Program-made: the position numbers and the translations under genes
In this document: piece after piece, positions 13,194-22,544 of the stretch
Layout of the letters: every line of letters begins with the position of its first letter
Position numbering within the stretch: the first letter of the stretch is position 1
The notes under the pieces: generated by a model
Databases searched by the model: none
What the model was told of the DNA's origin: nothing
Seen by the model: the letters and a program-made list of their open reading frames with translations, nothing else
Origin: Batillaria attramentaria
Lineage: Eukaryota; Mollusca; Gastropoda; Batillariidae
Assembly (NCBI GenBank): GCA_018292915.2
Contig: JACVVK020000033.1
Span: 2,372,501 to 2,436,500 of the forward strand
Reading direction: 5' to 3'
DNA: 64,000 nucleotides

Positions 13194-14086
13194 TAGCTAA
13201 ACACATAAACTAGCTAATCACATTTTTTTAACAAGTTAAACTTTAATGACAAATTATCTAAAACCCATGGTGTCCATTAAAATCACTAAAATCCAAATGG
13301 GTCGTTTGGTGTCTCTCCACTGTAAAAACATGCCTAGTTGGCCTAAAACATGAACGCAAATGCAAGTCCCTCCATCGTGTCCATGAGAGAACGATCTCCA
13401 GGATTATGGTTTTCACACGCTTTTTTAAGTCTTTGTACTTTCGCCGCTTCGGGGCAGGAGCCTGACCTCCAATAAGACGCGTAACGTCAGCTTGAATCAT
13501 CGCTTGCTCAATTGGAAGCAATAGAAACGACAAACAGGGTGACAACACCTTCACGTATTCGTACACCTTGGAAGTTGATCGGTTTACAAACACAAAGCTG
13601 ACTGCTTCCTACAGACCTCGTACTGATTGCAAAGCAATCAAAAGGACGCCGCTAACAGCCACCCCCTCGCCCCCACAAAGCCCCCGGCTATTCACTCGGA
13701 GGGGGAGGCGCTGTATGGCGCTGAAATGTACGGCGCTGAAATGTACGGCGCTGAAAAGTCGTCGCGCTGAATTGGTGGCGCTGAAATGTTGGCGCTGAAA
13801 TGGTGGCGCTGAAATGACGTGTCACCATCACATATATCAACTCTCTGAAGATTTTGTTGAAAATATAAGGAACATTATTCACCTCGTGAGAACAGCTCCA
13901 GAGAAGGCAAGGTACAGCATCATGTAGGCTGGACCCTGCACAGACACAACAAACAGCACAACATGAACAGGCAGGCAATCACAACTGTGTTGTATGTCTT
14001 TCATCATCACGTGCCCATGAAACTGTGTCGACCTCTGCTGAGATTTTTGTGGACAATACTGAAGTCCGCATCTGAATCCACTGGAC

Positions 14087-14137
<51 letters not shown>

Positions 14138-16611
14138 AAACATCAAAAATGGATTTACCACCACCCCCCACCCCCACATCTCCCCATTCCATGGGGAACA
14201 AAGCCGTGCCTGTCTAGGATTAAATGTACAACAATGAAACACAACAAAGTTCTCAAAAGACAATACACATGATTCACAAGCCTTAAATACAGCTGTACTT
14301 TAATATTCTTTATGCCTACCTTTGCTCCAATAGCACCTGTCAATTTGACAGTGTACAGGATCACATCAAGGACAGGCTGTGAAAAACAGAATTAACAGTA
14401 AAAAGAATGGTTATGGTGTTTGTGGTCTACAAATAATATAAGAAAAAACCCACAACAAACAAATAAAAAAACCCACCATCTCATTCTATAACCCTGGTCT
14501 TGGTCCTGAATTCCATAAGTCTTATGCTGAAAAAGTCACACAGGTAGTCCGGAATATTCTGTTCTCAGCATCATTAGAGTTAACAAATCAAACCACTATT
14601 GGAAACATAGCCAATGTTAAAGTATTACAATGTCATATGCATTTCCAAAACAGCCACAGCTAAAACAAAATATATCACACAACCAATGATACATACCCCC
14701 CCCCCCCACCCCCCACACCTCAACCCCCCCCCCCCAAAAAAAAAACAACAAACAAACAAAAAAACAAACCAAAAAACAAAACAAAAAACAACAACAAAAA
14801 ACACCCAAAAAACAAAACAAAACAAATCAAACCAACTAACAAACAAACAAAGAAACAAAGAAAAAACAACAACAAAACACATTACCAAAAAAAAAAAAAA
14901 CCCAACCAACCAACATCACAGACACACACACAAAAACCCCACCCCGCCAACAACAACTAAAAACAATAACCACCAAACAACAAAAAGTCAATACAAGCCT
15001 TTTGCTCCCCTTTGCAGCAGAGACTTCCACACAATATCTCACCTTGCTAAGGTTGGAGTAGAGCTCAGCAACAGAGTCACAAAACTTCTCCACGTCCTGA
15101 GTTAGAAGCTGGTCAGCGTTGGCGATACGGTTGTCCAGGTTGCTCATCTTGTAAAATGTGAAACCCCTGCAGAACAAGGTCAGCTGTGTGAATGATTAGC
15201 AAGTCTGCCTGCAGTCTGCAGCTTAAAAATCGCGTTCATGGCTGCCTGAAAAATGACCTTTTTACAGTCACACTGAAATGGTCACTAGCACTGGCATACA
15301 GTTTTGGTGACAGGGTATGTCATGTACCCAGCCGAGCTCTTGAAAAAACTGCCCCCATTATTTCACAAAACCAGCAATGATGAAATAGTCTGTGCAGTTA
15401 TGGCCAATACAAAAATGACCATGCTATGCTGTTCATGATCAGGTTAGCTGTATATAAGTTTTGGCAACAAGATACAATGTATGCATATTGCGTACCAATT
15501 CACTGGTGACATTATACGTAATACCCTCTTGCAAAACGTATAGAACAGTGACCATTTCAGCCTTGGTAGAAGATTCCGCAGCACAAAATGACTGAAATTG
15601 AAACTGAATAAAACCACAAAGTCTGACAGACAAGCTAGCTGCGAAATAGTCTTTGTAGCTTGCGCGGCGTAAAGCTTTAACTAACTAATTGACTGACAGA
15701 CACGCAGTAAGACAGTCAAACATGAAACAGATGAAGGATACTTTCTTATCTGGTCATGGATTTCAAAACAAAACAGTTTTCCATACATGCAGTGATGTTG
15801 CCAGGATTTTTTTTCTTCGGCGATTTAGCCGAAACAGCCATGAAAGTTTCGGCTTTTTACAGAAAGTTTCGGCTCTCTTTGCCGAAGCAGTTTCACAAGT
15901 TTTTCGACTAGAATACCCTACTGTTACGTGCTCCCTCCACCTCCATGAATTAAAGATGTGTTCTGTAGATACATTTCCTCACCGAAAGTTGCGTTTTCTT
16001 GGAAATTAGTCCAGCCAGCACAGGAATCTCGCAGAAACGGACATAATCAAGCCGATTCACTCGTGAAAACTTCGGCTCGGCCAGCCGACATGACAGACAG
16101 ATTATCGGCTTTTTAAACAAAAATTTGGCTTTGAGCCGAGATCCGACCCCAAACGACATCCCTGTACATGTACAATATATCTAAGAGAATGGACAGCAAC
16201 AGCATGCATAACATGTCTCCCCACTATCACCGATAAATTAACTCAATAACTGAAAGCCTGGGGATAGATACCTGAGATATCTGTTATACAGATGCTGAGA
16301 CAGGCGGGTTCGGAACCTCAGTTTCAGTTCATTCAGCCCGTACTGGAAAAACAAACCAACCTTGCTGATGAGTCCTGACAAGTAATCTTGACATTTAAGA
16401 TAAAAAAAGAACCTTTGACATTTAAGATAAAAAAAGAACCAAGCAAAGAAAACAAACAAAAACAGAACCCTTCACAAGGATTACATTCCAAGTTCAAAAC
16501 TGTAGACAATGTTTAAACTAACTGTTCTTCTTCTGGCAATGGCAAGATTTTAGAAGCAATAGTGATCATCTTCTAACTGGTTAGCTATTGCCATAATAAT
16601 CTGCTTGTTAG

Positions 16612-16643
<32 letters not shown>

Positions 16644-19600
16644 ACGCGCGCGCATGTGTGTGAGGAGGGCAGAGGAAGCATACTGTATTGCGTGCAAAAC
16701 CCAAAGAATCACCACTAAAATTGTGTACTGCAACCTCATTTTATAAACAGCTAGGTAATGTAACATTCATCATCTTACCTTCAGCATGTTGTTCACCACA
16801 GATATCTGTAACGGAAAATAATCTTTTAGATAGAATCTTACCTTCACTTGATGTGAAGATGTCTACCTGCCACTATCGATTACCATTAAAGGGAAAAAAT
16901 ATAACAGGATTATATCCTGGTTTACCGTAAAGGTATGGGACATTTGTTGTAAAAGTATGAGACATTTGTTGTAAAAGTATGGGATACTTGTTGTAAAAGT
17001 ATGGGACACTTGTTGTAAAAGTATGGAACACTTGTTGTAAAAGTATGGAACACTTGTTGAAAAGTATGAAACACTTGTAAAAGTATGGGACACTTGTTGT
17101 AAAAGTATGGGACACTTGTTGTAAAAGTATGGGACACTTGTTGTAAAAGTATGGGACACTTCTTGTAAAACTACGAGACACTTGTTCTAAAAGTATGGGA
17201 CACTTGTAAAAGTATGGGACACTTCTTGTAAAACTACAAGACACTTGTTCTAAAAGTATGGGACACCTATAAAAGTATGGGACACTTGTAAAAGTATGGG
17301 ACACATTGTGAAAGTATGTGAGAGGGCACCACAGCAACGATGAATAATGTTGCCATTTAGACCCTGTCACCTGACATTAGCGACAGATGACATCAGCAGC
17401 CAAATGCGCATTACCTCCTGATGTACTCACATATTACCATTTGAAATACAGTGCTGCCATTATTTCAGTGGAGCCAGCAGTTCATAAAGTTAATTGTAAA
17501 GTGAACTCTACTTCTCCCAGAGATTGTAGATTTGTAAAGAGCCTCCATTTCCCGTCTGAAATACTGTAAATTCAAACCCGACTCAGTAGTTCTATCTCTT
17601 ATAAGCCCATCGAAAAAAATCAAATTTTTACTTGAAATCTTCAGATCACTAGACGCTGCTTGAATTAGGCAGTCTGCAGTGGTCTCTCGCCTTGCGGGTA
17701 GTGGCTTGAAGTGGCTCTTACTGGTGTGCGGTAGCTTGTTCTTTTTAACCAGTCTTATCAATATCGTATAGCGGGCTCGGGCTCTTTACATCCAAGTATT
17801 TGTCTAGCATCCCCCCCCCCCCCCAAATATTTAAGTTTTAAATTTTACCCAAAGGCAAGATCCCTGATCCTTCAGGATAAAGAAAGGGTCACTCGGACAA
17901 AGGAGACCTGATAAGACAAATGTACTCACAACTGGCATGGCGTAGATGAATTTGAAGAGATGAGTCTTGAACAAGGCCATGTCCCGACCAATGATGGCAC
18001 TGGAAAGTTTAGAGAAACCGTACTGAATTTATAATCTGCGTACATATATATATAAAGTCATGCATACTTACACAGAAATATGAATTTCATAGAAATATGC
18101 ATTTACTTTTCATTGAAAAGTAAATGCAACGCTAGCCTACTGAATTGTGACAAAAACACAATAACTGTTAAAATCATGTATATATACACAATGTTATCAT
18201 GAAACTGTTGGTAATTCAAAACATCTCTGAAAATGTTACAGGCTGTTTATCTCAAAAGTTGTACAGCACATTCAGATGCAATGCAGGCGATGCTGTGCTT
18301 ATGGGGGTGGGTGGTGGGGGCTACTCACTACTGGGGCTAGTGGTGAGAACTTAAATTATATAAATTATGTTGACAAACCTTTCAATTGCTGTTCCATTTT
18401 GGATCATCCAGACATCAGCATAGGTGCGAGCGATTAAGGAAAAGGCCACAAGCATCAGGTACCAAGCCTGTAAATTTAAGCCAAGCATGATTAAGATTTT
18501 TGCATAGATGTAGTGTGTGGTTTACAGGAATGAGACTGATACAGCTGTTTTAAACAAGAAAGAGAAAAGATGAATCAATCCGAGGAGAACATTTTCCATA
18601 CATGTAAAAATACACACAGTTATCTTAACTGTGAGAATTAAAAAGAAGATCAGATTAAACAATGAGAGAGAGAGAGAGAGAGACTCGGATACTTATTTGA
18701 AAAGACATACTGACAAAATTAAGCACCTACCTCCATTGTAAACCATCCCGGTACAAGAATTTTGAGGATTCTTGCAAGTCTCCTGAAATTAAAAGAAAAG
18801 AAAAAAAAATAGAAAAGAGATGAGCGATCCGCAAACATACCTCAGCAAACTTCTGAAAAAGCTTTCAGGATTTCCTATAAATCGTTATGTGCACTCCTGG
18901 TGCACCTAACTTTCTGTCCATAAAGGTAAGTTTACACAGACAACAACAGGTAATGGTCAGTTTAAACTTACCGCACAAAAACTCCATCCACTGCTGCCCG
19001 TTCCTTTTTCTGGTCATGCTGATAAAAAAGTAAAACATTACGTGATAATATACAAACTTTCAGCATGAACATAACAGAAAAGAAATATAGGACACAGATC
19101 CTTGATAATGCAGTGTGATGTACCTGGCTAGGCCCGGGCTGATGATGTGATATGTGTAGCAAGTGCTTTCTCTAATTCTGGTCTCCCTGTTTGGCGATGC
19201 GTGCTGACAAGAAACTCCTATTTTCTAAGATTTTTTCTTTTCCCACCAGACTGTTTTTGGGAACCCCTGAGCACGTCAGGGCTGATGAAGTGATCAGTTG
19301 AGTAAAAGTTTTCTGGTTTGACTCCGATTTTCCTAGATTTTCCCCCACCATAATGTTTAGGCCCCCTGCCCCCTCTCCCAATACAGTCACCAATTCTGAT
19401 TGTGATGTAAGAACTCCAAATTGTGTTTTCTGGTCTCACTATTTGGCGATACGTGGTGGAAACGGGTGCTAAACTCCAATTTTCCATTTTTTTCCCCCAC
19501 CAGAATGAGTCCGGGGGTTCCCTGAGTACACCCACCAATTTTGGTCATGATGTGAAAACTCTTAAGTTGGGTTTTATGATGCACGCACACAGAGAGACAT

Positions 19601-22257
19601 ATATATACAGTCAAACACGCTTAAGCCGAACTCGCCCGGGGAATGGAAAATCGTTTCGCTTATCCGAGTTTCTGCATATATATCCGAGTTCGGATAAGCC
19701 AAACCTTTCCCGAGAAATCACCCTGCAGTTTGGCTTAACCGAGTTTTTTCAGGATAAGTTGTAAAAACTTGGAATGTTTGTAAAAAGTTTTTTTTTTTTT
19801 TTTAAAGTGAATATCTTTGCTTCCCTTTGCAACTGAAACATCGAACTGATAATTTTGCGAAAGTTTGTAGACGTGTATACTGCTTTTCTATGGGCAAATG
19901 TATGTATATATATGCAAATGTGTATAATGGCAACGGTCTGAGAGAGACACGGGTCGAGCGTATTGATTGCTGAGACTAGTAACACAGACAAAACTATCTC
20001 TCTCTCTCTGTGCGTGGTGTGCGTGCGTGCGTGTGTGTGTGTGTGTTTAAATGAGTAAGATCAAAACAGTGACAAGTTATAAGTGCTTTCTTCAGTGGGG
20101 CTTTATTAAAAACAAAACAAAAAAAACCCCCTAACTATAAAACTAAATGGTGAAAACACACACACACACACATGCGGTCGCATTACTTTACGCACAAATC
20201 AATGTACGCTCCACTCCGTTCCTGCACTCCACCCTCCCCTCACCTCCACCCCTCCCCCACCCTCACACACACAAATGTGCGCGCTTCTATACGCACAAGC
20301 CAATGCAAGCTCCATCCCCCCCCCTGCCCCCCTCCCCCTCACACACACACTGGGACACTGCATGTTACACACTCCCTCCCCTACACACGCCAAAAGAAAC
20401 AATCGTGCACGCACAAATCTAAGCCCGAGCTAACATCCTTTCGATTAGCCCATAAACCACGTCCATCGCAAATCTCCCAAGGTTACCTTTCGACCTGCCC
20501 CTCCCCTGTGCCCCTCCCTCGCAGCGATCCTCAAATGCGCTCGCCCGCTCGCTTTCGCTACCAAATTTATTGTCGGGCGAGTGAAAGCTCCGAATGGCGA
20601 GCAGGAATTCTGAGCTGACTCAGAACCTAGCAGCCACCCCTGTGTGTGTGTGTGTGTGTGTGTGTGTCTGTGTGTGTGTGTGGAATGACTCTTTCATACA
20701 GACTACTGTACTAAAACCCATATTTGCGATTCGGGGTTCCAGAATTTTTTTGGGGCTACCAGTTTTGTTCAGGGCGGTAGCCCGAATGGCTACCATGGTC
20801 CTGACACATTTGAGGATCGCTGCCTCGGTCATCCCATCTCTAACCCTGAACCCACCACCTAATTCACGCACGCAAACTTAGATCTACCACTCGTTCTGTC
20901 CAAACAATGGCGCCTGCAAAACATGTGGCACGCGTCATCAGTTTCCCGCATACTGAAAAACAGGTGACGTGTTCGTTTCCGTAGGATAATTATAGCCGTG
21001 ACGAAATATGTTCATAAGTTATCTTCCCGACGTGTTTTTCAAGCAAAATTTTTTTTAAAAAGTCTCTCCGACAGTGTTTAGAGTTCGGCTTATCTGTCAA
21101 AATCACGTTTGAGATATCCGTGTTTGAGTTAGCTATTTTTTGACAGAGTTTGGCTTATCCGAATTAGAAAAAGTCTTACAAAGAGGGGGGTCTGGCGGGG
21201 TATTGGTTTTGGTTTCTGTTATCTGAGTTTTTTGCTTAAGCGTGTTTCATTTAGGCGAGTGCGGCTGTATATATATATATATTAGATGTGGGCATTCTGG
21301 CCTGGCAGGGAGATGAAACAACCAAAAAAAAAAAAAAAGAAAGTGAAACACATACCTGAGCAATCACTACTTTTATTTCCTCTTCCTTTCCAGCCCTGAA
21401 AGCAGAACAGAAAAGTGCATGCTATTTGCAAGCGACTCGACTGTACGGTTTGGGTGCCAGTGGCTACACAGAATGACGGCCATGAATGCATACTGTCTTC
21501 ACAAGGCTGCACTGTGAAACTATGACAGCCATAGAACATCTTTAAGTTTCCTTTAAAGAGAAATCTCCCGAAATAAGAAATCGACACGCAAGACCTAACA
21601 CTGTATCCGTCACCGCAGGTTTTCAGTGAAGCATGTCGTCACCATGGTCAAGGCGGTCCTACTAATTACCGAAAACAACGAAACGACCGAAAACAACTCT
21701 TAATACGGATAGAACGCGGTTCAAACATAGAAATTACAACACACAAACATGATTAAAGGTGAAAAAAGTGGCCTTAAAAAAAGCTAAAAGGAAAAAAAGG
21801 TGATATTGCAGAAAATAACCAGTCCGGACCAGAGTCGCTTCCCTTGGGAGACACGTTCATTTCGTGTTCTCTTGGAGTGAATAAGTACTTTTTTCCTTTA
21901 AACTAGTTTAATGCCTCTTTTTTCACCTTTAATCATGTTTGTGTGTTGTTATTTCTATGTTTTAACTGCGTTCTACGCGTATTAAGAGTTGTTTTCGGTC
22001 GTTTTCGGTAATTAGTAGGACCCTGGTCAAGGTCCACTTCTCACGTTATGTCCAGCATTCTAGGACGCACCTGTCCCATCGTACTGATGTCACTTTAGGA
22101 AGAGAATGCACACGACATATGAGGCAGATTTCACAGGTTCTTACCCCTTCTTCTGTTGAGTTGTCCGGGAAATGTGTCTGTAAGCGAGGTAAATGCCCAG
22201 TCCTACCGCCGTGACAAGAGCCGAGTTCCTCGGCGTCAACTTGCTCTGGGCTGCCAT
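3862..22257 (-). CDS. ABCD3: ABCD3/PMP70 peroxisomal half ABC transporter, complete 27-exon gene
   Basis: Codes a half-transporter of the peroxisomal membrane that, as a dimer, moves long-chain and branched acyl-CoAs into the matrix (family knowledge). Coding exons in order: 22145-22257, 21356-21395, 18972-19018, 18731-18782, 18379-18467, 17930-17999, 16779-16805, 16272-16342, 15043-15166, 14320-14376, 13883-13935, 11963-12053, 11139-11204, 10629-10698, 10223-10320, 9559-9650, 8798-8892, 8607-8676, 7484-7547, 7086-7163, 6795-6860, 6211-6324, 5689-5739, 5339-5383, 4772-4876, 4139-4195, 3862-3939. All have GT donors and AG acceptors. The sum is 1983 nt, 660 residues; PMP70 is usually about 659. 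The membrane domain fills residues 1-330 and the nucleotide-binding domain follows: Walker A GPNGCGKS near 474, Q-loop at 511, signature LSGGEKQ near 572, Walker B FAILDE near 592-597, H-loop histidine near 626. The C-terminus ends EFGS. The frame holds only if exon 13 uses an acceptor 4 nt inside the homologous position. Confidence 0.95.
4139..4195 (-). CDS. ABCD3: ABCD3 exon 26, H-loop
   Basis: Nineteen codons, [19 protein letters not shown], carry the switch histidine in TVSHR. The exon is phase 0 on both sides with a GTAAGG donor. Confidence 0.95.
4678..4723. repeat. (CA)n in ABCD3 intron 25
   Basis: Pure CA, 46 bp, about 50 bp from the donor of exon 25. Confidence 0.95.
4772..4876 (-). 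CDS. ABCD3: ABCD3 exon 25, Walker B and D-loop
   Basis: Codes [20 protein letters not shown] followed by [21 protein letters not shown] holds the Walker B aspartate and the catalytic glutamate, and TSAVSVDVE is the D-loop region. Donor GTCAGT and acceptor TGCAG are clean, and the exon joins [11 protein letters not shown] of exon 26. Confidence 0.95.
4958..5050 (-). pseudogene. Partial duplicate of ABCD3 exon 24 with its acceptor
   Basis: A 93-bp block repeats 5348-5440 in the same orientation with about two differences. It carries the intron tail, the CTGCAG acceptor and twelve codons ([12 protein letters not shown] at 4958-4993), then stops before RIA and the donor. Beyond it the sequence is unrelated. 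The next possible donor (GTTACG, after ATT TTG TTA) is poor. It lies between exons 24 and 25 and could act as a decoy or rare cassette exon. Confidence 0.88.
5339..5383 (-). CDS. ABCD3: ABCD3 exon 24, ABC signature motif
   Basis: Fifteen codons, [15 protein letters not shown], sit between a CTGCAG acceptor and a GTGAGA donor. This is the functional copy: it keeps RIA and a proper donor, unlike the partial duplicate at 4958-5050. It follows EGGWESVQ of exon 23 (5689-5739). Confidence 0.95.
5563..5637 (+). repeat. LINE/SINE-type 3' tail with (ATT)n
   Basis: AAGCGCCTGGAGCTTG, then ATAGGCACTCATAAAA and ATTATTATT. It is homologous in layout to 51188-51258. Confidence 0.55.
5954..6070 (-). mobile_element. 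SINE tail, copy D, lacking the tRNA head
   Basis: Carries the body and tail of the family (TTTAATGTTCTTTTCCACCA and GATATCAAAGACGGGGCAAC on the plus strand), then breaks at CCGGGAT into A-rich sequence. It lies between ABCD3 exons 22 and 23. Confidence 0.75.
7086..7163 (-). CDS. ABCD3: ABCD3 exon 20, Walker A
   Basis: Codes [20 protein letters not shown], containing the P-loop GPNGCGKS, then FRILGE. It is phase 0 on both ends and joins [18 protein letters not shown] of exon 21. The lysine of the P-loop (about residue 480) is intact. Confidence 0.95.
8278..8443 (+). mobile_element. tRNA-derived SINE, copy A, in an ABCD3 intron
   Basis: The 5' half is tRNA-like with an A box (TGGCCGAATGG) and B box (GAGTTCGAATCC). 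The body carries CTTTGATATCACC and the tail GGAAAAGGACGTTAAAC. It is bounded by a 16-bp duplication CACCCTTATCCTCATG (8262-8277 and 8444-8459). The tail resembles the GACGTTAAA block of conserved mollusc/metazoan SINE domains (inference). Confidence 0.88.
9111..9411 (+). mobile_element. 301-bp MITE, copy 1
   Basis: Starts CAGGGCCTGAATGTAAAAGT and ends with the inverted CTTTTACATACGGGCCCTG. The interior has AGCTCGAGGTTAGACTCTAG. It is matched by an equal-length copy at 9802-10102 in opposite orientation. CAGGG termini suggest a hAT-type element, but I found no clear 8-bp target duplication. Confidence 0.8.
9559..9650 (-). CDS. ABCD3: ABCD3 exon 16, 92 nt between two inverted MITEs
   Basis: Codes [12 protein letters not shown] followed by [19 protein letters not shown], which links the last membrane helices to the nucleotide-binding domain. 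Its length is not a multiple of three, so skipping it would break the frame. Inverted 301-bp repeats lie on both sides (9111-9411 and 9802-10102). Confidence 0.92.
9802..10102 (-). mobile_element. 301-bp MITE, copy 2, inverted
   Basis: Inverted partner of 9111-9411, same length, clearly similar across its whole extent. It has a tandem repeat of GGGTTAGGCCCGTAGCTGT near 10028-10068. The pair encloses ABCD3 exon 16. Confidence 0.8.
10480..10556 (+). repeat. LINE-type 3' tail with (ATT)n
   Basis: AAAGCGCATTGAGTGCTTTA, then CGCGCTCTACAAGTGTAATA and (ATT)n, the usual end of CR1/L2-like elements. Confidence 0.5.
11139..11204 (-). CDS. ABCD3: ABCD3 exon 13, second half of the EAA-like motif, shifted acceptor
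   Basis: Codes [22 protein letters not shown] up to a GTCAGT donor. The homologous acceptor would be TGTAG at 11209-11213, starting the exon at T GAG GAG. Joined to the phase-0 exon 12 that reading meets TGA at once. A second AG four bases inside (TGAG before GAG) keeps the frame and costs one residue, so this start is chosen on frame grounds only. Confidence 0.75.
11963..12053 (-). CDS. ABCD3: ABCD3 exon 12, first half of the EAA-like motif
   Basis: Codes [13 protein letters not shown] and [15 protein letters not shown] and then meets a GTAAAT donor. In relatives the end reads RLITN plus two bases of a serine codon, which makes the exon 90 nt. Here it is 91 nt, with AAA where AA is expected before CAG. 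The exon therefore ends in phase 0. The EAA-like loop contacts the nucleotide-binding domain, so this is an odd place for an indel. Confidence 0.9.
12488..13134. repeat. ATTTCAGCGCCAC minisatellite
   Basis: About 45 units of 13-16 bp are built on TTTCAGCGCC followed by ACC, ATT, AAC or GTT. The long open frame across it is a by-product of the repeat. Confidence 0.9.
13258..13593 (-). CDS. Open frame inside the long-TIR element, unknown protein (111 aa)
   Basis: The only non-repetitive open frame in the element. It reads [20 protein letters not shown] and later [23 protein letters not shown] basic sequence (residues 40-60). I do not recognise it and see no transposase motif. It may be a transposase relic, a captured fragment or chance. 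Confidence 0.25.
   Translation of the reverse strand: MFVNRSTSKVYEYVKVLSPCLSFLLLPIEQAMIQADVTRLIGGQAPAPKRRKYKDLKKRVKTIILEIVLSWTRWRDLHLRSCFRPTRHVFTVERHQTTHLDFSDFNGHHGF
14088..14133. repeat. (CA)n in ABCD3 intron 10
   Basis: Pure CA array followed by GAGAAAC. Confidence 0.95.
15043..15166 (-). CDS. ABCD3: ABCD3 exon 9, DNRIANADQ motif exon
   Basis: Codes the cytosolic loop [18 protein letters not shown], one of the most conserved stretches of the ABCD family, followed by ELYSNLSK. It joins exon 10 (14320-14376), which opens [19 protein letters not shown]. The phases match on both sides. Confidence 0.93.
15641..15690 (+). repeat. Retroelement tail ending in (ACTA)n, copy 2
   Basis: GCGAAATAGTCTTTGTAGCT, then TGCGCGGCGTAAA and AACTAACTAA. 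It lies in the ABCD3 intron between exons 8 and 9. Confidence 0.5.
15800..16170. mobile_element. Possible MITE with GGCTTTTT/CCGAAA motifs
   Basis: Starts near CAGTGATGTTGCCAGG and ends near the inverted CGACATCCCTG. Several CCGAAA/TTTCGGCT inverted motifs lie inside. The terminal match is short, so this is tentative. Confidence 0.35.
16779..16805 (-). CDS. ABCD3: ABCD3 exon 7, 27-nt microexon
   Basis: Nine codons (ISVVNNMLK) lie between a TTACAG acceptor and a GTAAGA donor. They join FKFIYAMPV of exon 6 to YGLNELKL of exon 8, which is the expected PMP70 order. The exon is phase 0 on both sides. A gene finder would easily miss it. Confidence 0.9.
16930..17316. repeat. 22-bp minisatellite in an ABCD3 intron
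   Basis: Repeats of AAAAGTATGGGACACTTGTT occur with shorter variants (no TTG) and a TTCTTGTAAAACTAC variant. The open frames with repeated PYFYNKC come from the array. Confidence 0.92.
18099..18127. repeat. Perfect 13-bp stem with 3-base loop
   Basis: GCATTTACTTTTC, ATT, GAAAAGTAAATGC, in the ABCD3 intron between exons 5 and 6. Confidence 0.9.
19175..19570. repeat. Diverged tandem segments, about 125 bp each
   Basis: Three stretches share ATTTTTTC, CCCACCA, a G/C-rich step and GATGTGAAAACTC-like ends. The identity is low and the borders are approximate. Confidence 0.4.
19608..21267. mobile_element. Possible pogo/Tigger-like element in ABCD3 intron 2
   Basis: Begins CAGTCAAACACGCTTAAGC after TA and ends with an inverted GCTTAAGCGTGTTTC...CTG before TA. 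Motifs such as CTTATCCGAGTT and GGCTTATCCGAA near both ends resemble pogo-type terminal repeats. The middle holds (CA)n, C-rich and (TG)n tracts and no transposase. The right TIR has extra bases, and two elements could be nested. Confidence 0.45.
21655..22022 (+). mobile_element. Mutator-like MITE, copy 1, in ABCD3 intron 1
   Basis: Terminal inverted repeats of about 130 bp begin GGTCCTACTAATTACCG. They contain GAAAAC units and TCTTAATAC and run into CACAAACATGATTAAAGGTG. The nine-bp TGGTCAAGG occurs on both sides (21645-21653, 22024-22032) with one extra base at each junction. Long TIRs plus 9-10 bp duplication are the Mutator hallmark. Confidence 0.82.
22145..22257 (-). CDS. ABCD3: ABCD3 exon 1, start codon and peroxisomal N-terminus
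   Basis: The ATG (complement of 22255-22257) opens [19 protein letters not shown], close to the usual PMP70 start MAAxSKxLTxRNS. A hydrophobic stretch (GLGIYLAY) and a basic run (TTQQKKG) follow. N-terminal hydrophobic and basic signals direct ABCD proteins to peroxisomes. The exon ends in phase 2 with GG before GTAAGA and joins 21356-21395, which codes a lysine/glutamate-rich linker. An ETS-like ACGGAAGTG lies just upstream of the ATG at 22265-22273. Confidence 0.92.
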
Positions 22258-22544
22258 ATTGGAGACGGAAGTGCAAAAAAGATGGACCGTACGGTGAACG
22301 AAGAAAAACGGTAACCTTAGAATGCATTAGTTATAAAACCTGTAAAATTTAGATAGGATAATAGGAAAGCAAATACGGATATTCAGTATGACTGTGCTTT
22401 TCTTGTGGCCAGGCGAATTTGAGAAGACACATGGAAGGCGCGATCAAAGGGAAGTAGTCTGTGAGTTCAATAGTCAGGAATCCCTGAGAGGTGCTGTCCC
22501 CTTACAAAAAAAACAACAAAACGACGGAAACTGCACCTAAACAG

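Larger units (their letters stand above)
12477..13825. mobile_element. Long-TIR DNA element with a minisatellite-expanded left end
   Basis: Flanked by the 10-bp repeat CATCACATAT (12467-12476 and 13826-13835). The right end, read inverted, repeats the left end unit by unit for about 70 bp: TTCAGCGCCACC, ATTTCAGCGCCAAC, ATTTCAGCGCCACC, AATTCAGCGCGACGAC. On the left this block has expanded to about 650 bp. The interior holds a (GA)n run and unique sequence. A 9-10 bp duplication with long TIRs suggests a Mutator-like element. It lies between ABCD3 exons 11 and 12. Confidence 0.75.

Noticed and set aside
12483..13196. 237-codon open frame of [13 protein letters not shown] repeats
   Set aside because: It is created by the CAGCGCC minisatellite and ends in a GA run; no start context or exon signals.
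14614..15105. 163-codon frame rich in K, N, T and Q
   Set aside because: AAC/AAAC low-complexity sequence running into ABCD3 exon 9 on the wrong strand.
16873..17370. 165-codon frame of [11 protein letters not shown] repeats
   Set aside because: A 22-bp minisatellite read on the minus strand, inside an ABCD3 intron.
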